Shown here: piece after piece, positions 26,527-33,440 of the stretch
Numbering within the stretch: position 1 is the first letter of the stretch
Layout of the letters: the number at the start of each line of letters is the position of its first letter
Assembly (NCBI GenBank): GCA_937915865.1
Contig: CALGIG010000096.1
Coordinates: 1-64,000, forward strand
Origin: an uncultured Prolixibacteraceae bacterium
GTDB taxonomy: Bacteria; Bacteroidota; Bacteroidia; Bacteroidales; Prolixibacteraceae
DNA length: 64,000 nt
Reading direction: 5' to 3'
Notes under the pieces: generated by a model
The model's database searches: none
What the model saw: the letters and a program-made list of their open reading frames with translations, nothing else
Told to the model about the DNA's origin: nothing
Position numbers and translations under genes: made by a program

Positions 26527-27696
26527 ATGAAGAGAAACAATAAAATATTGAATACTGAAACCAACCATCGCGACCGTTTTTTCCCCCAATTTGGGGAGTC
26601 AGAGGGGGCCGTTTCACGACGAACATTTATACAACAAACCCTTTTAGCCGGAGGCGCTTTATTGGCTTCAGGATTGAATGGATTTGCTGCTGCTCCCGAT
26701 AAAGCTTACAGCAAAAAAGATATTTCTGCCTTTGCAAAACGGCTGAAACCGCTTGGCCGGATTCTGGAACTGGAAGGCTACTACGTATGGGGAACCAGTC
26801 CGATTGTGGCGCCCGACGGCAAAATTCACGTGTTCTTTTCGCGCTGGGATGCCAAAAAAGGAATGGGCGGCTGGATCAAAGGTTCGGAGATTGCGCACGC
26901 TGTGGCCGATCGACCGGAAGGACCGTATTACGACATCGAAACCATTCTGGCGCCGCGTGGCGAAGGTTATTTCGATGGAACCACCTGCCACAATCCGCAT
27001 ATCCAATTAGTTGATGGAAAATATTGCCTGTTTTACATGGGCAATTCCAACGGAAAAACCGATACCAAACGAATCGCGCTGGCCACTGCTGATTCGTTGT
27101 ATGGCCCGTGGAATCGTCCGGATAAACCTTTGTTAGAGGCTGGTCCGGCAGGTGCATGGGACGATTATTGCACCTCGAACCCGGCATTTCTGAAACATCC
27201 GAACGGGCAGTATTGGTTGTATTACAAGTCATGGAACACCGAAGAATATGAGCATCCTGCCGACCTGGCTATTCGCGGAAACCGCAAATACGGACTGGCC
27301 ATTGCCGATAAACTGGAAGGTCCATACATAAAATATGCCGGGAACCCGATTCTGAATTACTCGAAGCTGGGCAACAACCGCCAGTTGGAAGATGGCAATG
27401 TATTTATGGAAGACGGGCGCTTTTTCATGTTGGCCCGCGATATGGGCCGGTTCGATCACGAAGTGGGCATTATTCTCGAATCTGCGGATGGCATTCACTG
27501 GTCGGAACCGAAGATCAGCTATTTCGGGTACAGCCATTATTTGCAGCAACTGCCGGCTCCGTCGCACCTGAAGAAATACGGACGGTTCGAACGCCCGCAA
27601 ATTTTGATGCAAAATGGTCACCCGACGCATTTGTTTGTGGCTTCGCAAGGCGGCAAATACATGACCTCGACCAATTTTGTTTTTGAAGTAAAATGA
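26527..27696 (+). CDS. Tat-exported five-bladed beta-propeller glycoside hydrolase-like protein
   Basis: The protein has 389 residues. A twin-arginine signal, SRRTFIQQTLLAGGALLASG, occupies about residues 30-50, so the protein is exported folded. The preceding 25 residues include a stretch encoded by repeat gamma (FFPQFGESEGA). The mature part has the GH43/GH117-like propeller pattern: TSPIVAPDGKIHVFFSRWD, HNPHIQLVDGKYCLFYMG, SNPAFLKHPNGQYWLYYKSW and LEDGNVFMEDGRFFMLARD. Acidic residues in these blade starts are candidates for catalysis. Such enzymes often remove arabinose, galactose or related sugars. Substrate and exact family cannot be assigned. Confidence 0.75.
   Translation: MKRNNKILNTETNHRDRFFPQFGESEGAVSRRTFIQQTLLAGGALLASGLNGFAAAPDKAYSKKDISAFAKRLKPLGRILELEGYYVWGTSPIVAPDGKIHVFFSRWDAKKGMGGWIKGSEIAHAVADRPEGPYYDIETILAPRGEGYFDGTTCHNPHIQLVDGKYCLFYMGNSNGKTDTKRIALATADSLYGPWNRPDKPLLEAGPAGAWDDYCTSNPAFLKHPNGQYWLYYKSWNTEEYEHPADLAIRGNRKYGLAIADKLEGPYIKYAGNPILNYSKLGNNRQLEDGNVFMEDGRFFMLARDMGRFDHEVGIILESADGIHWSEPKISYFGYSHYLQQLPAPSHLKKYGRFERPQILMQNGHPTHLFVASQGGKYMTSTNFVFEVK
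26564..26609. repeat. Repeat gamma, copy 2, inside the pre-Tat codons
   Basis: ACCATCGCGACC is followed by TTTTTTCCCCCAATTTGGGGAGTCAGAGGGGGC. It is within the reading frame, upstream of the twin-arginine codons. It shares its first 12 bases and general C-run/G-run layout with 23367-23410. Confidence 0.65.
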
Positions 27697-27700
27697 AAAT

Positions 27701-27776
27701 AACCACATAGACACATAGAACACATAGGAATAATTTTCTCCGTGAAACTCTGTGTTCCCTCCGTGTTCTCTGTGGT
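27701..27776. repeat. Imperfect inverted intergenic repeat
   Basis: AACCACATAGACACATAGAA at the left is the imperfect complement of TTCTCTGTGGT at the right, with CTCTGTGTTCCCTCCGTG between. This ACACATAG/CTCTGTG type of element is a common dispersed intergenic repeat in this phylum. It fills the gap between two PUL genes. Confidence 0.6.
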
Positions 27777-27790
27777 AAAAAAAGTTTAAA

Positions 27791-29860
27791 ATGAAGAAGA
27801 TATTTCTAATTGGGATCATTGCCCTAATCTTTCAAGTTGGCGTTCAGGCCAAAAATAAGCCAACGATCTTTACCATTGGCGACTCGACTGTGAAAAATGG
27901 TAAGGGCGATGGTGTTAACGGCCAGTGGGGCTGGGGTGACCCGTTTCAGCAGTACTTCGACACCACCAAAGTGTTTATGAAAAACCGTGCACTGGGCGGA
28001 ACCAGTAGCCGTACTTTTCAAACTAAAGGCTTATGGGAAGAGGTGTTGGAGGAACTCAAAAAGGGCGATTTTGTACTGATGCAGTTTGGCCACAACGACG
28101 GTGGCGCCATCAATGATACGCTGCGCGCCCGTGGCACCATCAAAGGCGTTGGCGAGGAAACCGAAGAAATCGACAACCTCATTACCAAACAGCACGAGGT
28201 GGTGCACAGCTATGGATGGTACCTGCGCAAGATGGTTCGCGAGGCCAAAGCCAAAGGCGCTACGCCGGTCATTGTGACTCCCATTCCGCGCAACGATTGG
28301 GAAAACGGCGCAATCAAACGCACACAGAGCAGTTATCCTGATTGGGCGATGCAGGTGGCTCGTCAGGAAGGCATTCAGTTCATCGATTTGAATAAAAAAA
28401 TGTCGGAAAAGCTCGATGGGCTGGGAGAGGCGCTGGTTACCGGCGTGTATTTTTTTGCTACCGACCATACGCATACTTCGGCCAAAGGCGCCATGATGGC
28501 CGCCTCACTAGTTGTCGATGGCATTCGTGCCAACAAGAAAATAGGCTTGAAGTCGTATCTCCTGAAAAATCCTCAGCTTAATTCTGAAAAATATCTGTCT
28601 CCGGCGGTTTTTCGTTTCGATTTTGGATCGGAGCAATCTAATCCGGGTTGGACTGTCGTTACCAAAAAATCGGTTTATTCGGCAGAAAAAGGCTTCGGGT
28701 TGATTCCGTCAGGAGAAATGGAGATGGGCAACAATGCCGGAATGGCCAAACCTGGAGCCGATTACCTGAGCAGCAAAAAGCCGTTTTATTTTGCAGTTGA
28801 CCTGCCTGAAGGACATTATCGGGTGTTGATCACATTGGGCGGATCGGCTGAAGGTTCGTCAACCACTCTGAAAGCGGAGTCGCGGCGTTTGCTGTTCGAA
28901 AATGTGAAAACAGCTTCCGGAGAAACTGTAAAGAAAACAATTGTGGTGGATGTGCGGTATCCGCAAATGAAGGATCAGGAGGGCATTAAGCTGAAAGAAC
29001 GCGAACTGAATTACCTGAACTGGGATCATAAACTGACGCTCGAATTTAATGGTGAGCACCCGTGTGTAGCTGCCATCAGAATACAAAAAGCCGACGAACT
29101 GCCAACCATTTTCCTGGCCGGAAACTCGACGGTTACCGATCAGGAGAACGAGCCCTGGGCCTCATGGGGACAGATGTTCCCGAATTTCCTGAAGCCGGAA
29201 GTGGTGGTGGCCAATTACGCCGAGTCGGGCGAAACGCTGTTGGCATTTAAACGAGAAAACCGCCTGCAAAAGATTTTGAGTCAGATGAAAACCGGCGATT
29301 ACCTGTTCATGGAGTTTGCGCACAACGACCAGAAACCAGGAGGAAACCACCTCGACGCGATGACCACTTACAAAGAAGAACTGCTCTACTACATTGCCGA
29401 GGCCCGAAAAAAAAGTGGAAAACCGGTGCTGGTTACCTCGACCAACCGCCGCCGTTTTGATGAGAATGGAAAGATTATCAACACGCTGGAAGAATTTCCG
29501 GAGGCCATGCGCCAACTGGCCAAAGAGCAAAATATACCGCTGATCGACCTGAATGCGATGAGCAAAACGCTTTACGAAACGTTGGGCGTTGAAAACTCGA
29601 AAAAAGCATTTGTACATTATCCGGCCAACAGTTATCCGGGGCAGGACAAGCCACTGGCCGATGATACACATTTCAATCCGTATGGCGCCTACGAACTGGC
29701 CAAATGTGTGACGCAGGCCGTTCTGCAAAGCATTCCCGATTTGGCCAAATTTGTGCGCGACGATTGGAAATCCTTCGATCCTGCTGCGCCCGATCCGGTT
29801 GCCCAATTCCGTTGGTACGACAGTCCGGCAGTGAATTTGCTGAAGCCGGATGGAAATTGA
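27791..29860 (+). CDS. Two-domain rhamnogalacturonan acetylesterase-like SGNH protein (CE12)
   Basis: The protein has 689 residues and a signal peptide (1-20, VGVQAK). Domain 1 (about 25-245) has the SGNH blocks TIGDSTV (Ser 32), NRALGGTSSRTF, MQFGHNDGG and DHTHTSAKG. A middle beta-sandwich (about 270-430) resembles a carbohydrate-binding module. Domain 2 (about 438-665) repeats the fold with FLAGNSTVTD (Ser 446), AESGETLLAF, EFAHNDQKPG and DDTHFNPYG. Both catalytic triads look intact. The GDST-type blocks match rhamnogalacturonan acetylesterases, which strip O-acetyl groups from the galacturonate of RG-I. It lies between the propeller hydrolase and GH105, consistent with preparing oligosaccharides for exo-enzymes. 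Confidence 0.87.
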   Translation: MKKIFLIGIIALIFQVGVQAKNKPTIFTIGDSTVKNGKGDGVNGQWGWGDPFQQYFDTTKVFMKNRALGGTSSRTFQTKGLWEEVLEELKKGDFVLMQFGHNDGGAINDTLRARGTIKGVGEETEEIDNLITKQHEVVHSYGWYLRKMVREAKAKGATPVIVTPIPRNDWENGAIKRTQSSYPDWAMQVARQEGIQFIDLNKKMSEKLDGLGEALVTGVYFFATDHTHTSAKGAMMAASLVVDGIRANKKIGLKSYLLKNPQLNSEKYLSPAVFRFDFGSEQSNPGWTVVTKKSVYSAEKGFGLIPSGEMEMGNNAGMAKPGADYLSSKKPFYFAVDLPEGHYRVLITLGGSAEGSSTTLKAESRRLLFENVKTASGETVKKTIVVDVRYPQMKDQEGIKLKERELNYLNWDHKLTLEFNGEHPCVAAIRIQKADELPTIFLAGNSTVTDQENEPWASWGQMFPNFLKPEVVVANYAESGETLLAFKRENRLQKILSQMKTGDYLFMEFAHNDQKPGGNHLDAMTTYKEELLYYIAEARKKSGKPVLVTSTNRRRFDENGKIINTLEEFPEAMRQLAKEQNIPLIDLNAMSKTLYETLGVENSKKAFVHYPANSYPGQDKPLADDTHFNPYGAYELAKCVTQAVLQSIPDLAKFVRDDWKSFDPAAPDPVAQFRWYDSPAVNLLKPDGN

Positions 29861-29966
29861 TGAATTTATAAAATGATAAAATTATACTCACCTCCTGAAT
29901 GTTGTTGTGCAAAGGGGTGATTCGGAACGAATTAGTCAAATAACAATTACAAATAGCCCAATAACA

Positions 29967-31082
29967 ATGAAAAAATTAACATTATTCGTCGCCCTGCTTG
30001 TTGTTGCCACAGGGCTGGCCGAAGCGCAAAACCTTCCGGCGAAAAAGGAAATCATGGACAAAATGGTGCTCGCCAATGCCTATTTCATGAAGAAATGGCC
30101 CGACACTGGTAAAACTATCATTACTAACAAGGAACGCCCGAGCAACATTTGGACACGCGCTGTGTATTACGAAGGATTGATGGCGCTGTACTCGGTCAAC
30201 CCAGATAAAGCGTATTACAATTACGCCATGTCGTGGGGCGATGCGCACAAATGGGGACTTAATGGCGGCGTAAAAAATCGCAATGCCGACAACCATTGCT
30301 GTGGCCAGACTTACCTCGATTTGTACGAAAAAGAGAAAAATCCGGAGATGATTAAGGACCTGAAGGAGTCGATTGACCTGATGATTGCTTCGGATAAAAT
30401 CGACGACTGGACCTGGATCGACGCCTTACAAATGGGAATGCCTGTGTTTGCCAAACTTAGTGTGATTACCGGCGACAAGAAATACTCCGAACGGATGTAC
30501 CAAATGTACATGGACTCGAAGGTTCGCCAGGGATTTTATAACCCGGCAGATGGTCTGTGGTGGCGCGACAAGGATTTCCGTCCTCCGTACAAAGAGCCGA
30601 ATGGCGAAGATTGCTACTGGTCGCGCGGAAACGGCTGGGTGGTGGCTGCCCTGGTGCGCGTGATGGAAATTGCGCCGAAAGACCCGCACTACAAGGAATA
30701 TAAAAAGACTTACCTGGCCATGATGAAAGCCTTGTTGCCGATTCAGCGCGCCGACGGTTTCTGGAATGCCAGTTTGCACGACCCGACCAACTTTGGCGGT
30801 AAAGAGACTTCGGGAACTGGCTTGTTTATATACGGTATGGCCTGGGGCGTGAATCACGGTATGCTGAGCGCTAAAAAATACATGCCGGCCATTGTGAAAG
30901 GCTGGAATGCCATGGCCAATGAATCGGTGCATGCCGACGGCTGTTTAGGCTTTGTGCAGGGAACCGGCAAACAGCCTTCGGATGGCCAACCGGTGACCTA
31001 CGACAGCAAACCCGACTTTGAAGACTACGGACTCGGCTGTTTCCTGCTGGCTGGCAGCGAAGTGTGGAAAATGGCGAAGTAG
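29967..31082 (+). CDS. GH105 unsaturated rhamnogalacturonyl hydrolase
   Basis: The protein has 371 residues from the ATG at 29967, which directly opens a signal peptide (1-21, GLAEAQ); an in-frame ATG at 29907 would put 20 polar residues before it and is unlikely. It is an (alpha/alpha)6 barrel with the family motifs WTRAVYYEGLMAL, WTWIDALQMGMP (catalytic Asp about 152) and YWSRGNGWVVAALVRV. GH105 enzymes hydrate the unsaturated uronic acid left at the non-reducing end by lyases, so the gene implies that lyase products reach the periplasm. It is the last gene of the PUL; the next sequence is a REP palindrome. Confidence 0.92.
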   Translation: MKKLTLFVALLVVATGLAEAQNLPAKKEIMDKMVLANAYFMKKWPDTGKTIITNKERPSNIWTRAVYYEGLMALYSVNPDKAYYNYAMSWGDAHKWGLNGGVKNRNADNHCCGQTYLDLYEKEKNPEMIKDLKESIDLMIASDKIDDWTWIDALQMGMPVFAKLSVITGDKKYSERMYQMYMDSKVRQGFYNPADGLWWRDKDFRPPYKEPNGEDCYWSRGNGWVVAALVRVMEIAPKDPHYKEYKKTYLAMMKALLPIQRADGFWNASLHDPTNFGGKETSGTGLFIYGMAWGVNHGMLSAKKYMPAIVKGWNAMANESVHADGCLGFVQGTGKQPSDGQPVTYDSKPDFEDYGLGCFLLAGSEVWKMAK

Positions 31083-31090
31083 AAACGAAA

Positions 31091-31121
31091 GACCTAACAG
31101 GTTTTCGAAACCTGTTAGGTC
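31091..31121. repeat. REP palindrome, copy A
   Basis: A 31-nt near-perfect palindrome with arms GACCTAACAGGTTT and AAACCTGTTAGGTC. It lies 8 nt after the GH105 stop codon, where it may also serve as a terminator, and 30 nt from the transposase stop codon. Confidence 0.85.
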
Positions 31122-31151
31122 TTGTTGCTGAGAATGAGGTGTTGGGTTAGT

Positions 31152-31727
31152 TTAAATATCGTTCATTTTATCTTCTAAATAGAGCTTATTCAAATCGTGC
31201 CAGTATTCGAAATTGCTTTTATCGCCAAACAAACTCAGAATATAATTCTTTTCTATACTGGTCGGTCTTTTTGACAAATAGGCCTGATACGATGAGTATT
31301 TGTAGTATTTGAAATCATCTGTAAATCCGTGTTTTACAGGATTTAGATGGATATAGGCAATTAATTGCATTAAATATTCCTCGTCTTCCACCCTAATCCG
31401 GTGTAGATGTTCCTGAAACAGACTTCCGGTGCGGTTGTATGCTTTATTAATGGCTTTGGTGTAGGCATTAAACAAATTTGAAAAAGCCAGGTAAGGCTTT
31501 TGTTTTAGTTTGTCAGTCAGTAAATTATCTTCTTTGATGCGTAAGGCCAAATGAAAATGGTTTTTCAATAAGCAAAATGCATAGATATCAGTAGCGGGCA
31601 GCAGGTACTTTTTCATTAGAGACAGGAAGAAGCTGTAGTTTTTCTCTTCGATGAAAATGTCTTCCTGATTATTTCCCCTATTAAATACATGGTAAACGAC
31701 GCCTGATTCAAAGAAATCCTGTTTCAT
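31152..31727 (-). CDS. REP-associated tyrosine transposase (Y1, IS200-like fold)
   Basis: The protein has 191 residues. The N-terminal GVVYHVFNRGNN block, the HUH motif at His 57-Phe-His 59 (NHFHLALR) and the catalytic Tyr 125 in LIAYIHLNPVKHG are the complete Y1-transposase set. The family cuts single-stranded DNA at REP hairpins and moves or multiplies them. All catalytic residues are present and the frame is open, so it may be active. The flanking palindromes are its probable substrates. It is transcribed against both neighbours. Confidence 0.92.
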   Translation of the reverse strand: MKQDFFESGVVYHVFNRGNNQEDIFIEEKNYSFFLSLMKKYLLPATDIYAFCLLKNHFHLALRIKEDNLLTDKLKQKPYLAFSNLFNAYTKAINKAYNRTGSLFQEHLHRIRVEDEEYLMQLIAYIHLNPVKHGFTDDFKYYKYSSYQAYLSKRPTSIEKNYILSLFGDKSNFEYWHDLNKLYLEDKMNDI

Positions 31728-31752
31728 AAGTTTTCGATTTCGGACAAAAAAG

Positions 31753-31783
31753 GACCTAACAGGTTTTCAAAACCTGTTAGGTC
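31753..31783. repeat. REP palindrome, copy B
   Basis: Same 31-nt element as copy A with centre TTTTCAAAA in place of TTTTCGAAA. It starts 25 nt upstream of the transposase start codon. Confidence 0.85.
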
Positions 31784-31934
31784 TCGTAAACCGTTAGTTT
31801 TTATCAAATATACAACACTTTTTAATTGAAATTTTGATAGTTTTGAGTTTTATTCGCCTGATAGTCTGTAAAAAAGATGTCTGTTTGATTTTCAACTTCT
31901 TTGTTAAGCTTTATGGTAATCGTATTTATTTTTA

Positions 31935-31965
31935 GACCTAACAGGTGTCGAAAACCTGTTAGGTC
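31935..31965. repeat. REP palindrome, copy C
   Basis: Same 31-nt element with centre TGTCGAAAA, which weakens one arm. It lies 37 nt before the nudC start codon, within sequence that is open in the nudC frame. Confidence 0.85.
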
Positions 31966-32002
31966 AATTATCTTTACCGACGCAAATCAATTCGCACATT
32001 TC

Positions 32003-32836
32003 ATGATTCAGGATATACACCCGCACCGTTTCAGTAACCAGTATTTGGCCAACCGCACACCTCAGGAAGATGATTACATCTTTCATTACCAGGGAAATAC
32101 CATTTTGCTCAAAACCACCAGCGAGGAGCTGTCGCTTCCGCAGAAGAAAGATTTTCAGGAGATGGGTGAGTCAGCCGAATGGGTTTTCCTGTTTACACTC
32201 GATGAGGTGCCGTGTTTCCTGGTTTGGAGCGAGTTGAGATACGATAATCCGCAACTGGCCTTTACCGAAATCGGTTTCTTTCGCACTACCGCGCAGCGCG
32301 AAATTGGCTGGGTAAGCCTGGTGGGGCTTCACCTGCGCAACTGGTACCAACAAAACCGTTTCTGCGGCGTTTGCGGCACCCGCACCCGGCATAAACCCGA
32401 CGAGCGGGCGGTGGTTTGTCCTGCCTGCAATACGGTGGTGTACCCCAAAATTTCGCCGGCCATTATTGTGGCCATCCTCAGCAACGACAAGATTTTGCTG
32501 GCTAACAACGCCAACTTTGTTGCGAACTGGTACTCGCTGGTGGCTGGTTACACCGATGTGGGTGAAACGCTGGAAGAAACCGTGCGCCGCGAAGTGAAGG
32601 AAGAAGTGGGTCTCGATGTGTGGAATATCCGCTATTACAAGAGTCAGCCCTGGGAGCTTTCGGGCTCGATGATGATTGGCTTTATTGCCGATGCCGACGA
32701 AAACCAACCGATACAAACCGACGACAAAGAGATTACCCACGCTGCCTGGTTCACCCGAGATAATTTGCCGAACCACCCGAAAAACATCAGCATCGCCGGC
32801 GAGATGATTGCTAAGTTTGAAAGGGGAGAGTTGTGA
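32003..32836 (+). CDS. nudC: NudC-type NADH pyrophosphatase (Nudix hydrolase)
   Basis: The protein has 277 residues from the ATG at 32003; upstream in-frame codons come from a REP palindrome and are not part of the protein. An N-terminal domain (about 1-105) leads to a zinc ribbon (CGVC at about 119, CPAC at about 137) and the Nudix domain with a complete box, GYTDVGETLEETVRREVKEE. The substrate motif after the box reads SQPWELSGS, whereas typical NudC proteins have SQPWPFPxS. NudC enzymes cut NADH and also remove NAD caps from RNA. The gene stands alone between repeats, and a direct repeat begins at its stop codon. Confidence 0.88.
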   Translation: MIQDIHPHRFSNQYLANRTPQEDDYIFHYQGNTILLKTTSEELSLPQKKDFQEMGESAEWVFLFTLDEVPCFLVWSELRYDNPQLAFTEIGFFRTTAQREIGWVSLVGLHLRNWYQQNRFCGVCGTRTRHKPDERAVVCPACNTVVYPKISPAIIVAILSNDKILLANNANFVANWYSLVAGYTDVGETLEETVRREVKEEVGLDVWNIRYYKSQPWELSGSMMIGFIADADENQPIQTDDKEITHAAWFTRDNLPNHPKNISIAGEMIAKFERGEL

Positions 32837-32945
32837 AGCCTCATCCCTGTCCCTTCTCCGAGGAGAAAAGGTGCGCAGGACAGTGATTTGCGAAAATTCT
32901 AGCTTTATGATGAACTATTGTGTGTATTTGCCGGCCTAAAAGTCT
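32837..32945. repeat. Long direct repeat, copy 1
   Basis: About 107 bp nearly identical to 33256-33361, including a TTCTCC-GA-GGAGAA hairpin and a long conserved tail ending in TTTGCCGGCCTAAA. It begins right after the nudC stop codon. The two copies have the same orientation. Confidence 0.85.
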
Positions 32946-33012
32946 CTTGATTTTGGGGTATTTAGTATGCAAAATACCTAAGCAATAAATTGAAACTTTT
33001 GAGCGAGAAATA

Positions 33013-33225
33013 ATGAATCTTTTTCTTATAGGTTATCTTGGTGCATTCTCAAAGTGGCTTATTGCCAAGTGTAAGAATAGTTATAAGAATGAGTATTTGG
33101 GAATTGGTAAACACACACGTTTCTTTGAAGGAATTTCTATTGAAGCCGAAAACTCAATACTTGGTTTTTTGACAGTCCTTGTTTTGCTTTTTATTTTTTT
33201 AATGCTGTTTGAATGTTTCAACTAA
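33013..33225 (+). CDS. Small membrane protein, function unknown
   Basis: The frame encodes 70 residues. Residues 47-66 form a strong membrane helix (SILGFLTVLVLLFIFLMLF) and residues 3-18 a weaker one; the middle is basic and polar. No known domain was recognised. It lies alone between the two copies of a direct repeat of about 107 bp, so it may be a small cassette. Codon usage is AT-richer than that of the flanking nudC and esterase genes. Coding status rests on the clean frame and sensible membrane topology only. Confidence 0.45.
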   Translation: MNLFLIGYLGAFSKWLIAKCKNSYKNEYLGIGKHTRFFEGISIEAENSILGFLTVLVLLFIFLMLFECFN

Positions 33226-33255
33226 GAGATGGTATATAAGACTGATACATTTTTA

Positions 33256-33361
33256 AAGCCTCATTCCGGCTCTTCTCCGAGGAGAAAGGGTGCAGGACAG
33301 TGATTTGCGAAAATTCTAGCTTTATGGTGAACTATTGTGTGTATTTGCCGGCCTAAAGTCT
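33256..33361. repeat. Long direct repeat, copy 2
   Basis: Matches 32837-32945 with a few substitutions and small gaps near the hairpin. It is followed at about 33368-33383 by GGGGATTTAGGGGGCG, which repeats the end of the gamma element at 23394-23410, showing that palindromic debris has accumulated here. Confidence 0.85.
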
Positions 33362-33390
33362 TCAGGTTGGGGATTTAGGGGGCGTTTTAA

Positions 33391-33421
33391 ATACTTCCTT
33401 CATTAAAAAGCTCTATTTTTG
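33391..33421 (+). promoter_or_regulatory. Putative promoter of the CE7 esterase gene
   Basis: TATTTTTG at 33414-33421 is an exact -7 consensus. The -33 side at about 33391-33396 is weak (ATACTT). The ATG follows 19 nt after the -7 box, so the leader would be short. Confidence 0.35.
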
Positions 33422-33440
33422 ACCAACTAATTTTTAAACC

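Larger units (their letters stand above)
31091..31783 (-). mobile_element. RAYT/REP unit: transposase gene flanked by REP palindromes
   Basis: The 576-bp single-strand-type transposase gene lies between two 31-nt REP copies (31091-31121 and 31753-31783) that differ by one central base. This is the known organisation of REP-associated tyrosine transposase units, in which the enzyme recognises the palindromes. The limits given are the outer edges of the palindromes; real ends were not determined. No target duplication was looked for beyond them. Confidence 0.75.

Noticed and set aside
29162..29806. 214-codon minus-strand frame inside the double CE12-like gene
   Set aside because: It is the mirror of the coding frame in a relatively G+C-rich region, with no family features.
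31901..32002. N-terminal extension of NudC
   Set aside because: The extra residues come from translating a REP palindrome. The conserved protein begins at the ATG at 32003.
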